A DNA stretch of 64,000 nt. Origin: Coriolopsis trogii. Taxonomy: Eukaryota; Basidiomycota; Agaricomycetes; Polyporales; Polyporaceae. The notes beneath the pieces were generated by a model. That model was not told the DNA's origin. It was given only the letters and a program-made list of their open reading frames with translations, and made no database searches. A program made the translations under genes and the position numbers. The DNA lies in the NCBI GenBank assembly GCA_020543525.1, contig JAHYIO010000003.1:1178001-1242000 (forward strand), given 5' to 3'. This document shows, piece after piece, positions 17,642 to 28,702 of this stretch (position 1 is its first letter; each line of letters begins with the position of its first letter).

Positions 17642-19131
17642 ATGACGTCACGGCACACAACACAAGGCTGGCAAATCCTCGCAGCAGCAGCAACGTCCGC
17701 ATGTCTTCTGGTCGGTCTCTGTACTGCGTCGCAGTATAACCGTCGCAAGGCCAAAGAGTCTACGTTATCGATTAGAGAGAAAGTATGGTCTTAGACTCCA
17801 TGAGAAGGTGACCTACTGACCAGGCATGTACAGTTGCCTCGGGACCTGAAGTCCTGGCGAAATCCACCCGGACTCGAACACTCACTCGAGGCCGCCGACG
17901 CGATTTGGAGGGAGCTGAGCAGCGTTTTATTAGCGAAAGGCTACACGTTATGGAAGACTCACTTTTTCTCGTCTACAATTGGCCCTCTTGATGGGGTAAA
18001 GTCCAGTGGTTTCATGTACTTTACGTGGCTCCGTGGCTTCACGGGGGAACCAGGTAGTCTCTCCAAGACCTTGACGTATTCATGGAAGGTTCGCATAGCG
18101 CATTGCACAAACAAGGTCTTCACTCACAAACGTCACAGAATCCGCTTTCGCGTGCTGCTCGCGATACATACGGACGCGACGTGGTGATACGTGTCCTAGC
18201 TGTAGGCTCTGATGGTCGAAAGGAGTTGGAAATCCTCGACGCCGTTGCTACCGATGCGTACAGCCTCATCAGTATGAATCACACCTTGCCGTTAATAGGT
18301 CTGATCGACTTGGACGACATCACATTTGGGATATTCCCCAAAGCCGGACCGTCGCTCAGAAATGCCTATCATAATTGGGCAAATACCTCTGTAGGGGACA
18401 TACTCGACATCATCGTACAGTGTCTCGAGGTAAGTGACTCTTGACGTATAGGGTAAGTCGTACTAATCCGGTTCATTTCGTTGTAGGCACTTGTATTCTT
18501 GCATCACTTGAATATAGCGCACAGGGTAAAGACGCACCTGATCTCTCGATTCATGCCTTTCTGACGTCGTATATTAGGACGTATGGAGGGATAACTTCGT
18601 CATTCAGTGGATGCCCGAGACGTTGAGCATGAAATATTTGCCTGCTTCTCGTCCTCGCGTATACCTCATCGATTTCGAAGTGGCTGTGTGATTTCCGGAT
18701 GTCCCCGAAGAGGAACGACTTTGTCAAGGACCTCCCATGGGAGGTTCATTCCCAGACAGCTACAGTCGCCCCATGCCTCCAGAGGTTGCTTCTGGAACTC
18801 CGTACAATCCTTTCAAACTGGACGTATGGCAGTTAGGCACAGACTTCAGCGATTTCAGGGTGAGCTCCTTGCGTACTCGGATGGCCGGTATCTCTGCTAA
18901 TGCTGCTACTCGACCACACAGAGTACGGTACCCGAGATCGATGCCATACTCGTATCAATGACGGACCCAGACCCTGTCACTCGGCCATCAGCATACCAAG
19001 CCATGAAGGGGCTCCTAGACTCCATCAGTGTGATCACTCCGTCTGTATTGAACATTCCGCCACCGCAGCCTGAGCAACACGGTTCGGAGTCTTCCATATG
19101 TACGTCTGGCATGAGGGTGGCTGCACAGTAG
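17642..19131 (+). pseudogene. kinase-like family copy A, interrupted by a stop codon
   Basis: Same exon plan as copies B-F. Exon 1 gives an N-terminal membrane anchor (MTSRHTTQGWQILAAAA, then TSACLLVGLCTASQYNRR). Next come LPRDLKSWRNPPG, GYTLWKTHFF and NPLSRAARDTYGRDVVIRV, then LDDITFGIFPKAG. The catalytic loop spans an intron (AHR, then DVWRDNFVIQW). Then come RVYLIDFEVAV, PPMGGSFPDSY, PPEVASG and KLDVWQLG, and finally DPDPVTRPSAYQAM. After LIDFEVAV a TGA codon stands where the others have His or Tyr plus Phe, and one codon is missing nearby. Everything downstream is still in frame and spliceable, so inactivation looks recent. Without the stop it would be about 400 residues. It is the only copy on the plus strand. 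Confidence 0.75.
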
Positions 19132-19586
19132 CATGAAACTTGTCGGTGGTATCTTGCTGTCTACAGATGTCGACTCCGAAACGAGGTTGTTGCCTTCGGC
19201 CTCTGCCCACGTCCGAACTGCTGTACTACTAAATGCTCACTTTGAGGCACAATTTGGTCATTTATCCATGTTCCTGCTGAGCAGTGGGGGGCAATGCTCA
19301 CACTGACGATCCTGACATGCCTACATAGCCTCCCGAGTCCCAGTAACTCGTTGGAGAAAATGTCTGCGCTACGTATTCACCTCAAGGCTCAGGCGCAGCT
19401 TCCATGGCTATAAGTTGGCGCAGTTGAGAGCATGGACAGCTTGCCACCCAGGATGATCCATCTCTGTATGCATTCCCGGATGGTCTCAGAGCAGAAGCGG
19501 TCGTGTCGAATCCGGTTGGATGGAACAAAGACCTAGAGTGAAGCAAAGTGAAGCGTGAGGAAGCACGCTTAAAAAGGCAAAAAGGA
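19132..19586. other. gap after kinase-like copy A, no gene seen
   Basis: About 450 bp between copy A and the tRNA gene. Short frames only. The last bases (19560-19586, with runs of A on the plus strand, which are T runs on the tRNA strand) could serve as the Pol III terminator of the tRNA gene. Confidence 0.4.
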
Positions 19587-19673
19587 TCCTTCGGGCCGGG
19601 ATCGAACCAGCGACATCAAGATCGCCGAGATATCCGTTACAGTCTTGCGCTCTTCCAACTGAGCTACCGAAGG
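19587..19673 (-). tRNA. tRNA-Tyr (anticodon GTA) with a 14-nt intron
   Basis: The minus strand folds as a cloverleaf. The acceptor stem is CCTTCGG with CCGAAGG plus discriminator A. The D arm is GCTC..GAGC, the anticodon stem CAAGA with TCTTG, and the T stem GCTGG with CCGGC around TTCGATC. The loop reads CTGTA(A), placing GTA at positions 34-36. An intron of about 14 nt (19623-19636 on the plus strand) follows position 37, the standard site for nuclear tRNA introns; tRNA-Tyr is typically spliced in eukaryotes. The mature length is 73 nt before CCA addition. The B-box-like GGTTCGATCC is intact. Confidence 0.95.
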
Positions 19674-19897
19674 CTATTGGGAATCAGAAAGTAGCATAAA
19701 TGAAGCTGCGCAGCGCACTTGCCTCTAGCATCATTCTCTCGCCAAGTTGGTTGAATGAGACTGACAAGTTAACTATCGCCATATCAGCAACCTCTAGGCA
19801 CGAGTCCATCTCCCAGCAGAAACCAACTGCCACTGACTATGTGTGTGTATTACACCCTGTAATAGATCGAGAAACCGAACGGCGACAGCTGATCGAA

Positions 19898-21358
19898 ATG
19901 CCCACAATTCTCGATCTTCCATACGATGTTGTTCAGCTCATCATCACAGGCGTATCACCAGTCGATGTCCTCAATTTCATATCAATTTCGCGGAGATTGT
20001 ACTATTCCTTCATCGACGATGCAGCGGCTTGGCGGCGGTTCTGTCTACCATATGGCATAACCACCAACAGTGTGTTCCATGACCGCTCGTACAGGACCAT
20101 CTACACGCGCCTACTCCGTCCTTATGCGGCTCTCAGCGACTGGCCCTTCAAAGGCAACATCATCGAGTTCAGACTTCTTCCTGATCTCTGGCTACGCTCA
20201 GGCGAACCTATCATCGTCGGGGACGTCTGGACATCCTCCAACGCGGGCACTGACCAGACAACGCCCAGCTACCCCTATTTCATCGAATTCATACAGATTG
20301 GCTTTACTCCTGTGAAGGAGACAGAAGCGAAGGAGAACGACGTCATTCTCAGTTGGCATCTGCGCTCCGAGCGTGATCTCGGGTTCCTCGTTCACAACGG
20401 AATCCCACCGCCTTGGGTTCGTATGAATGGTCAGGGCGCTACACCTTCGCTCCATGCTATTGCACCGACGAACTCGACGCTCGAACTATCGGCCTACTTC
20501 TCGATGACCATACATAACCCCGAGTTCCCGGACACCGAAGCACCATGGTATGATTCAGAACGAGGATTCCTCGGTATCCCGCACGAGGGACCTCCACCCA
20601 TCTCCGCACGCAACCGCCAATGGTGGGAGCCCTACAGAGGAGATCTTCGCTACGTCGAGGGCGTCAGCAAACCCGCGTCCATATCCATCTTTCCTCCACC
20701 AGGCGAGCCCTCAGACGTCCACATCCCCGGCATGCATAATCCGCCGCACCCACTGAGTACTCCTTTCGCGGGCGTCGCGCCACGGTACTACCCCCTCCGG
20801 TCGAGCGTGCATACCGGCATGGATCCCGCGCTGCCAGAATGGCGCCCGGACAGTCTCGTCGGGTTGTGGTTGGGAGACTATGGCCCACATGGGACAGAGT
20901 GCCTCTTCCTGGAACACGATGCGGAGAAGGCCGTCGTTCGCGCGTGGAAGATCACAGGCGACGTGAACGTGCCCCGTGGCGCGTGCAGCTGGCGTGCCAA
21001 CCTGAACGAGGAAGCACCGTGGACGAGCCCGTCTGGGCAGATGGTCCGCGCATATAGGGGACAAGGACGAATTGCGGAGGAGGGCTTCATGTCAGTGTTT
21101 CCCCGCGTCTGCGCATGGTTTGTAGCTGATGCCGATGGCCCCATTGAGCAGCCACTCGATCCTGATTCCTGCGCGTGTCATCATGACTGCGCGGGACGAT
21201 ATCACTGTAGAATGGAGCGACTTCCATACGTCAAAGTTCATCAGGTACAGGAAGGAGCGTGGAAGGACGGGAGCGTGATGGACGTGAGTGCGCCGTTGTA
21301 CGACTCGCAGGATGCTCATTGTTTCTGTAGGTCGAGCTTGTCATGGTCCTCTTTGTAG
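19898..21358 (+). CDS. F-box protein, single exon
   Basis: Open frame of 486 residues from ATG at 19898 (MPTILDLPYDVVQLIITGV). Residues 3-48 look like an F-box: LPYDVVQLIITGVSPVDVLNFISISRRLYYSFIDDAAAWRRFC. The long C-terminal part has Trp- and Pro-rich blocks such as SLVGLWLGDYGPHGTECLFL and AVVRAWKITGDVNVPRG. These suggest a beta-rich substrate-binding domain seen after F-boxes in many Agaricomycete proteins. The C-terminus is Cys/His-rich (CACHHDCAGRYHC). An earlier in-frame ATG at 19700 would add 66 residues of non-conserved look, so I prefer 19898. The tRNA-Tyr gene lies 225 bp upstream on the other strand. Likely an SCF adaptor; the target is unknown. Confidence 0.75.
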   Translation: MPTILDLPYDVVQLIITGVSPVDVLNFISISRRLYYSFIDDAAAWRRFCLPYGITTNSVFHDRSYRTIYTRLLRPYAALSDWPFKGNIIEFRLLPDLWLRSGEPIIVGDVWTSSNAGTDQTTPSYPYFIEFIQIGFTPVKETEAKENDVILSWHLRSERDLGFLVHNGIPPPWVRMNGQGATPSLHAIAPTNSTLELSAYFSMTIHNPEFPDTEAPWYDSERGFLGIPHEGPPPISARNRQWWEPYRGDLRYVEGVSKPASISIFPPPGEPSDVHIPGMHNPPHPLSTPFAGVAPRYYPLRSSVHTGMDPALPEWRPDSLVGLWLGDYGPHGTECLFLEHDAEKAVVRAWKITGDVNVPRGACSWRANLNEEAPWTSPSGQMVRAYRGQGRIAEEGFMSVFPRVCAWFVADADGPIEQPLDPDSCACHHDCAGRYHCRMERLPYVKVHQVQEGAWKDGSVMDVSAPLYDSQDAHCFCRSSLSWSSL

Positions 21359-21926
21359 TGTGCGGGCCGTGGGAGGCGTTTATATGAACAGTGACTGAAC
21401 TCTAAATCGCTACTCGCTTCAGGGCGACGCCCGTCGTCTGGTGCGTCGCCCGCTCTTCGTCGGGCAAGCTCGGGATATATTCAGCCCGTCCATAGCGCCA
21501 GCGCGTCGGTGACCTTGTTCCTTCCTAGGTACGCGCGACACCGACACCGACCATACACGCCGCGAGTTCGTGTGGCAGGTATGGGCCCTTTGTACTACTG
21601 ACGATCATCAGCCGTACAATGTTCCTGTATCGAGGGCTTCGCATGCGGACAATAGCATCAACCGCCTTGAGGGCGAGTGACATACGTATTCTCTCAGCTT
21701 ACGGGGTTGCACAAGCCATTCGAAGGATCACAAGTATCGCATCGCTCTTCGACAGGCTAAGCGAGCCGTATAGTGGCGGCATCAAAGACGCTCGTCTGCA
21801 CATAAGACTCTGTTGCATTTGCTGTAGGGCATGCATCACGACCTTGACGATCAGCTGGACTGAACTCGCTCTCCTCTTCATCACTATACCCGGCTCTTCA
21901 CGTTCCTTTGCACCATATACAGAGCC
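21359..21926. other. intergenic gap, promoter of the DUF6535 gene
   Basis: About 570 bp without a supportable gene. A near-palindromic GC-rich stretch at 21418-21460 (gggcgacgcccg, then gcgtcgcccgc) could form a stem. The remainder is presumably the promoter of the gene starting at 21927. Confidence 0.4.
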
Positions 21927-24658
21927 ATGAACTCCAATTCGATGCGGCCTCGTCCTCGCAGTATTGCAGAAGAAGACGAGAAACTGACTTCGCCTCTCCA
22001 CGTGTCGACTAGCAACGAGCAATCTCCTGGCATACTCGTGAGCATCTTATCCAAGGGCCTGATAGAAAGACACTGATTCACGTGTAACGATCGGCAGCTC
22101 TCACCTCCTTCACCTTCTGTTTTGCATCATGACGACGAGGACATTTCGCGAACGCCTAGCCCTGCCACATCTCAACTTTCCATAAACTCCACCCAACCTC
22201 TGCTGAAGTCCGGCGCGTGTCCTCCTCCGCGTGCAAAAGTCCGCTGCGACACCAACGCTTCTCAGTCCACATATGCATCCTGCTACAATGACGATGCAGT
22301 CAAGGTGGGTCTCATCTTGTCCACTTGTAGAGACAATCCCCCGCTCACAATGCCGAAGCTCACGCCCTGTGAATCGCCTACCGACAATCCCGATAAAGAA
22401 GCTGCCAAGGCGTGGTCCATGTGCGCTCGGGAGATGATGGAGTACGACACCGACAATGTCAAACGGTGGAAAGACGAGTTAGATACGCTCCTAGTATATG
22501 TGAGTTACCTTACAGCATATCTGCACATGGTGACTGGATTGACCCCATCACAGGCGGGTCTGTTCTCTGCAGTAGTAACCGCTTTCCTCGTCGAATCCTG
22601 CAAGTCACTTCATACGGAGCCGGCGGAACGCATCATCACAGTTTTGGAGCTCATTGCCGCGCAGTTGTCCAATGCGACGGTGGAATCCGTCGAATCACCT
22701 GAGATCGACACCCGCTTTGTGCCTGAAAACAAGGCGGCGTTCGTCAACGCTCTCTGGTTCACGAGCCTCATCTTCAGCCTCGGGGTCGCGTTCGTGGGCC
22801 TCCTTGCCAAGCAGTGGCTAGGGGAATACACGTCCGGACTCATGACCGTGTCCCGGTCTCGTGTCTCCAAGAAGCATGCCCGCGCGCGACAGCATCGTCA
22901 TAATGCTCTCCGGAAGTGGAAAGTGGTGATGATCATGACCGCTCTCCCGACCACACTACAGGTCGCCCTCATACTCTTCCTCATCGGCCTCGCAGACCTC
23001 CTCCTGGGCTTTAACTACCAGGTCGGCGTCGTCGCTCTCACTTTCCTGACTTTCATGATGGCCTTTTCTGTCTTCACATCCATCTTGCCCACTTTCTTCG
23101 AAGATTGCTCGTACCGTTCCCCCCAGGCTTACCTCATATATACCGGCAGTCAGTGGCTCCTCTCCAGCTATCGCACCCTCTTACGATCCATTCGGTGGCT
23201 GCTCCTCCTGGCATCACCACGCACCTGCTTGCCGTCCAAATTCAAGGAGTCGTCGACCTTCGAGAGCGCGCATAATGAACGCAACATGCAACTTTCCCTA
23301 CCGTCCGTTCTGGGATGGCTGAACCGTCACGGGGGAAAGCGCACGCACTGGAGCTGGAAGGATCGTGAAGAACTCGCCCTGCAGTCGGAGTGCCCGGCCA
23401 AATACGAGGCGTCCATGCTCGACGAGCTCGATAGCGTCAAGATGGACATCGCGATCCTGCAGGCGGTCATTCAGCCTTGTCTTCGGACGCTGCCCGTGAA
23501 GTGTGCCCTCGAATGTGTCCGCAAATTGCTCGTCCGCCGGGCCGATGGCGTCAGCGCTGACGGGTTCCCAGACTGGCACCGCCCGGATCTCGACCCGGAG
23601 ACGCACCTGATCCTCGTCGACATTCTCCTCGACCTCCTGCAGAGGACGGAGCTCGGCTGGGGCGCCGAGGATACCGAGGTACCGTCAGACCATGCGTGCG
23701 AAGACCTGCGAGTCCAGGGGCTGTGGATGCTGCAAGGGCTCGTCGCAGCAGCTGGAGTTGCATTTGCATGTGACGACGGACGGTACGATCGTCTTTTGGA
23801 GGTTCTATTGGTCTATCGCCGCCGCAAGGACAATAACCCGGAGGCTCGCCGGCTGGTGTATCGTATGCTTACAACGTGCGTCCATGCGGGGCTCAACATT
23901 CCGCCCGACGTGGTCCGTCCTGCAGGTAAGCTATATGTTCGCGCGTATTTGCTTGTGCTCAGTTGATCAATCTGTATGTCCCAGACATCGATTCGGTCAT
24001 CGAATACAGTAGGGGCGTAGGCTCCAAAAACGACTTCTCTGGTGACATCCGGGCGCCCGTGTCGTTTAGTACACTCGCGGTCAGGATGATGAGTGCATTA
24101 CTGCTCTCCGAGGCTCAGCATCCCGTCTCAGCTTCGAAGATGTCAGCGTTCCTTCAAAACATCATGCAGTACATCGACCAAACAACAAACCCATCATGCT
24201 CCTCTTCCAAACTCCAAACTCCACCCACGTCGCTGAATACGCCTATACGCCACTTCCTCATCGCAGTGGAAGGCTTGCTGCCGCTATTAGGGAACCAACG
24301 TCTCGACTACCCCTTGTCCTGGGTGTCGTTGAAGAAGTCCGCCGATGATTTCTTCAAGCACGCAGCCCAGGCCTCGAACACTGGCAGCACCACCCAACGA
24401 CCGCTTGAGGACCGCAAGGCCGTCGAGGGCGACACCCTATGCGCCGACGCGCCGGTTATGATGCAACCTTGCCTTCGCGCAGTGGTCCGCACGCCGCTCA
24501 TTCGTGAAGCGGGGGAGATGTCTCCGCTCAATATGCCAGTGAGGTCCTCCACCATGGCGGAGCCACAGCCTCCGAGATCGTCCAACACTTGGAGACGAAT
24601 CACTTCGGCGCCATCCTCGGCGGGTTCTTCTGTGCTGCCGCAACACGTCTACCGTTAG
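21927..24658 (+). CDS. DUF6535-domain membrane protein
   Basis: Exons 21927-22037, 22098-22499, 22554-23925 and 23985-24658 join in frame, giving about 852 residues. The start is MNSNSMRPRPRSIAEEDEK. The DUF6535 signature is WKDELDTLLVY, then AGLFSAVVTAFLVESCKSL, then NALWFTSLIFSLGVAFVGLLA and VALILFLIGLADLLLGF, so the N-terminal half carries three or four membrane spans. The C-terminal half (about residues 400-850) is soluble and looks helical. Intron 2 (22500-22553, GTGAGT..TCACAG) is 54 nt and contains no stop. Reading through it would insert 18 residues into the most conserved block, so I treat it as an intron. DUF6535 proteins are abundant in Agaricomycetes and have no known function. 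Confidence 0.85.
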
Positions 24659-25389
24659 TTCCGACGTCGGTTATCATGCAGTGGTGTAGGTAAGCGGTTG
24701 ATTTCAGGTGCGAAGTCTTCGTACTACCTTGCAACTACTTGCCGTTGCACTGCGTAATGCTTTTCTCGATTCCATCCCTCGCTATTCGCTCTGTATATTC
24801 CATCACGGACCTAACTGATTTGCTCATCGTGATTTCCGGCTGTACTATCATTGTAGAGAATATATTACAACAAACGCGATGCGTACGATAATTCAAACAG
24901 TCCGAGTGTCATAGTAAATGCATGTGCCTGATTGCCAGGTACGTTCACATATAAGAGAAGGAGCATCGCAACAATGCACTGGTTAACCTATGGCGACCAT
25001 GTAATCGGATAGGTACTACCTTCCATAGGCCGGCATCCAATTCTTGTTGTACTTGCGATCATCCTCCTTCCCTGCACGAACCTGACCAGGCAAAGATGGG
25101 AAACACGGCGAAACGGTCTTCACGTCTCCGAAGCTGAACTACGTCGGTTTCAATTCATCCGCCTGTCCTATTACACGGACTGACGAGGAGGCAATGTACT
25201 CACTCAATAGATGATCCAACCGGCAGTCAGGAAGAGGCAAACAGCCTGAGGTACTAGAGAGGGGGTGGGTATGCCATTGTGACGACAAGTTGGACAACGA
25301 AGCCATAGTAACCACAGTACAACGAGCTAACAATGGTAGACGACCGATACCAATCAAACTTGCTTCGTCCCTCAACAGGTTAATGCCAA
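24659..25389. other. intergenic gap, no gene seen
   Basis: About 730 bp after the DUF6535 gene. AT-richer than its surroundings, with only short frames. It should include the 3' UTR of the C2-like gene on the minus strand. Confidence 0.4.
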
Positions 25390-25918
25390 TTATCCGCGTC
25401 GAGGCATGTATTGCACCGAGGGCGGCGAGCCAGGGAGGGGTGTATGCCCCAAGAGGTTCCTTATCGTCTGTTCCGGCGGCGGGTCGGTCAGAGCGACACT
25501 GCAAGACCAACGTCAGTGAGTGTCTTTCATGGCGAATTAGGCCTCGACACTTACCCAGCCACAGGCTCGCAGGTGGTACGCAAATGCCGCTGGGCATCTC
25601 CAGATGCAAACTGGAGAACATATGCCGGCTGCCAATTCTGCGGTCAGCAAGTTCAACCTACGGAGTATGTTATACGACTTACGCCTCCGGTCGTGTCAGT
25701 AAGACCCGTGCACTTGCCAACGTATGGTTTACCATCTATTACGACCTGGAAGTGCTTGTTCTAGAGTATGATCAGTGCCAGCCCCACCAGAGTTGATCAA
25801 TTATGGAGCGGAACAAGACAGTAAGCGGATGACATCATACCGCCAATTTAGCGTTGAGAGACTGCGGTAACCTGTAAGACTCGGAGAGGACGGAGATGCG
25901 AGTAAACCAACGGACCAT
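25390..25918 (-). CDS. small four-exon protein, possibly C2-like, copy 1
   Basis: Short exons read together in frame on the minus strand. The first is MVRWFTRISVLSESYRLPQ..AKLA from ATG 25918. The second is NKHFQVVIDGKPYVGKCTGL..TTGG. The third is NWQPAYVLQFASGDAQRHLR..PVAG. The last is VALTDPPPEQTIRNLLGHTP, ending at TAA 25390. Donors are GTATGA or GTAAGT and each acceptor is AG; introns are 45-75 nt. The pattern (VLSxS..LP, HFxVxIDG, T..GG.W...L.F) is what a small C2-type beta-sandwich often shows, but I infer this by eye. A TATA box lies about 130 bp upstream. A relative with the same exon layout lies at 35.3 kb. Both lie just 3' of a kinase-like copy, on the same strand. About 110 residues. 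Confidence 0.5.
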
Positions 25919-26046
25919 GATGATAATCGGTGTGAGTAGGAAGTGCAAGTGGTCGTGAAGGCTCCAATGACTTGGTGTAAGTGCTGTACTGGAATGCGGG
26001 AGAGAGGTTGCAAAGATTCCAGTGAGTAGAATACCAAGTGAGTGCT

Positions 26047-26055
26047 CCTTTTATA
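26047..26055 (-). promoter_or_regulatory. TATA box of C2-like copy 1
   Basis: Minus strand TATAAAAGG, within GCAGTATAAAAGGAGC, about 130 bp upstream of the ATG at 25918. Copy 2 has the matching TATAAAAG at 35915-35922. TATA boxes this clear are absent from the kinase-like genes, which suggests the small genes are regulated separately. Confidence 0.55.
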
Positions 26056-26675
26056 CTGCGCGACTCCGAGTCCCCAGTACAAGGAGCAACCTCTGCTCAG
26101 CGTCCGGCTGGCGTGGGGCTGAACCAAGGGCTAAGCACTGTGTGTCACGACCCAAACCGAATACAGCGAGGTGAACACGAGGGTTCTTCGAAGACACTAC
26201 AAACAGCGCTCAGGGCCCTTGCAACACGCTAGAAGTAACGGAGTGCTGAAATTCTTCCCAGAAGTAAACTGTTCCCCATCGGAGCGACGGTGTCCGCCTA
26301 TGACTCACATAAGCCAAATGTGGACTACGTGGGTCATCGGCAACTGCAGTCTGACGAACCAATCTAGGACTCCATGGGAGCCGCAGTGTCGACCACATGT
26401 GGTTGTCCTTCGGACATGCCATTGTGGCGGTCCGCACTCCCTCACAATACATCTATCAAATATGTGTATCGTAACAGGGAGCTGGGCACCAGCGGACTAC
26501 ATGGTGCGGGAACCACAGACGTGCACCTCCCCGGGTTTAACGAACAGGGGGCATGCACGCTCGGTTCTAAGGCCTTCGATGACCTTATTGCATCCCATAC
26601 GTAGCCTTAAAGAATGGAGCACATGACGCGCCTCCAATGGAAACGAATTCACATCATATTAGAAGGGTATAACGG
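26056..26675. other. gap between C2-like copy 1 and kinase-like copy B
   Basis: About 620 bp without a supportable gene. It should hold the 3' UTR of copy B and upstream sequence of the small gene. I see no repeat shared with the other flanks. Confidence 0.4.
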
Positions 26676-28198
26676 TCATTCGGTTGCCTCACGAACTACA
26701 GCCATCGCGTGGGCGATCTCCGCACTGTTATGCCAGTGTTCCATGGGCGTTGTCTTGGGTACAACGTCCAATGCGGACGGTGGAACAGCACCGATAGCTT
26801 GGAGAAGGGCTGTCAGAGCAGTATAGGCGGATGGCCGACTCGTAGGATTGGGATCCATCATGGATTCCAGTACTGCGTCAATCTCGGGAATAGTGGTCTG
26901 CCAAGGTGTGGAAGCGGGGGCCTAAGCGACAATCAAAACATACAACCCGACGAAGCTTACCTTGAAGTTACTGAATGTTACACCGACTTGCCATACATCC
27001 AGCTTGTAAGGGCTATACAACTTGCCCGATGCAACCTCTGGTGGCATCGGACGACCGTAAGTGTCAGGAAATGACCCGCCCACAGGCGGTCCCCGGCAGA
27101 CTTGGTTTTCCTCGGGTACGTCGCGCGCGAATTCGACTGCAGCCTCGAAATCAATGATGTATACGCGAGGGTGTGAAGCAGGTGGGTGCCCAAAACCCAA
27201 TGATTCTGGCATCCATTGGAGGACTAAGTTATCCTTGAACATGTCCTACACATTATGTAACAGTGAGATGCAGGTGCGGCATGGGAGGGTGGACACTTAC
27301 CCTGTGAGCGATACGGCTACCATGCAAGAAAACAAGACCCTGTGGATCTCTGGTGAGGCGAGAACAGTATATGTTACGAGAGCAAACATACTTCTAGGGT
27401 TTGCGCTATCATGTCGAGCACATCTCCGACGGACGTCTTCGCCCAAGAGTCATAGGCCATGGTGACGGGCAGAGCCGCCTTGGGGAAGATTCCAAAGGTG
27501 ATATCTTCGAGATCCACTAGGCCAAACAATGGCAGCGTGTGATTCATACTGACCATGCTATATGGACCAGTAGCTAGCTTCCGGTAGATCTCCAGCTCTC
27601 TCCGGCCATCAGATCCTACTGCCATGACACGAATGACAACGTCACGCCCACTCGCATCACGCGCGGCACGGGTCAGGGCATTCTGTTCATGCATGCGTGA
27701 ACGCTTGGGGCAAGGATAATATACGATCGTTCCGCAAGGTGGACGTACTATGTATGGCCCATAGTGAAGAACATTATATATGCTTCCATCTTCCTGCGTG
27801 AACGCGCGGTGCTGCTCGACGTGCATGAAACCGGTTGCCGTCATCTCATAACTGGGTGCCTCCAGAGTCTGCGCACCGCTTTTGTGCCAGAAGGTGTAAC
27901 CGTGATCTGCAAAAAACTCTTCCAGTTGCCCCCAGACAGCGTCATTACATCTGAGAGGGTCTCCAGGTGGCGTTCGCCAATACTTCAATTCTCCGGGGAG
28001 CTGCATAGTGATACAATTGGTCAAAAGCTCCGGCTTGACCACTCTACAGAGACCCACCCTTTTCCGGATCGACCGTACAGGGACTGTGACGGTTCGGCGG
28101 TCACTGTAAGCCTTAGCACCAAGTACGACCAAGACGCATGCTGTCGTAGCTGCGGCTGCGACGATGTGCCAACTGTCTGACACCGATCTGAAAGTCAT
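26676..28198 (-). CDS. membrane-anchored protein-kinase-like protein, copy B
   Basis: Most divergent member of the array, apparently intact. ATG 28198 opens MTFRSVSDSWHIVAAAATTA, an N-terminal membrane span. Then come LPGELKYWRTPPG, HGYTFWHKSG and NALTRAARDASGRDVVIRV (the beta-3 position has Arg). Next are RRELEIYRKLATGPYSMVS, MNHTLPLFGLVDLEDITF and AHR joined across an intron to DMFKDNLVLQW. Then YIIDFEAAVEF, PPVGGSFPDTY, PPEVASG and KLDVWQVG. The C-terminus has MMDPNPTSRPSAYTAL and ends VVREATE. Introns 1 and 2 are stop-free in frame, so exon ends there rest on alignment with the other copies. The domain order follows a protein kinase from beta-3 to helix I; substrate and activity are unknown. 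The C2-like copy 1 follows 760 bp downstream. Confidence 0.75.
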
Positions 28199-28552
28199 GA
28201 GGAAGGTATTCAGGTATGTCAACTGGCGACTGATCAAGGACTGGGAGGGTGTGTGGGCGCACTCTGCGTCGCAACCGGACAAACTCGGGCGTCTAGTTGC
28301 GGACTTTCAACACGGCGCCCGAGAATAGGCGGACTTTCAACTAGGTCGTTGTGGGACACAGCCACTGACTCACCGCCTGTGTTCACTCCCACCACGATTG
28401 CTCCCGCGATGGGAGTCAGGTCTATAGCAGCTCTAGGTCCCGACCTCAGCGGCGCGCGCAGGAACCTTGCTGTACTGATACCACCAAAAGGCGCAGACTC
28501 AATGAACTTGATGAAACTGGCACACGACGAGTCTAGTACTACATGCGTATTA
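28199..28552. repeat. duplicated flank of kinase-like copy B, proximal part
   Basis: Non-coding. The segment at about 28380-28500 (ACTCCCACCACGATTG, a TCAGGTC-type motif, GACCTCAGCGG, GGAACCTTGCTGTA) recurs at 33840-33945 upstream of copy C, and in part upstream of D, E and F. It ends at the TA target of the Tc1/mariner element. The flank resumes at 29933. Confidence 0.6.
28305..28345 (-). promoter_or_regulatory. conserved upstream block, copy B
   Basis: A variant of the shared block, with GGCGCCC at 28314-28320, about 115 bp upstream of the copy B ATG. The adjoining CGGACTTTCAAC occurs twice here (about 28300 and 28331) and again near copies D and F. The full palindrome is altered to CGGCGCCC. 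Confidence 0.45.
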
Positions 28553-28595
28553 CAGCTAGATTCATATCGTTAGGCCCATCCGGAAATTGTGTTAC
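28553..28595. repeat. left TIR of the Tc1/mariner element
   Basis: 43-bp terminal inverted repeat, the exact reverse complement of 29888-29930. It includes the internal GGCCCATCCGGAAATTGTG stretch. Confidence 0.9.
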
Positions 28596-28702
28596 ACACA
28601 GCTGACATCGAAATATATTGATCCGAGCCTCGGCATTCCCAAAAACGGGAGATATGCATCGATATTCGAGATACAAATATAGCGTAGGACGAAGCGATAA
28701 AT

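Noticed and set aside
22122..22170. Long frame beginning at TTG 22122 as the start of the DUF6535 protein
   Set aside because: No ATG there. An upstream exon 21927-22037 with good splice sites joins in the same frame.
26676..26861. Copy B as a truncated kinase with its own short 3' frame
   Set aside because: A GTAAGC..TTGGCAG intron joins this exon to the preceding one in frame, as in the other copies.
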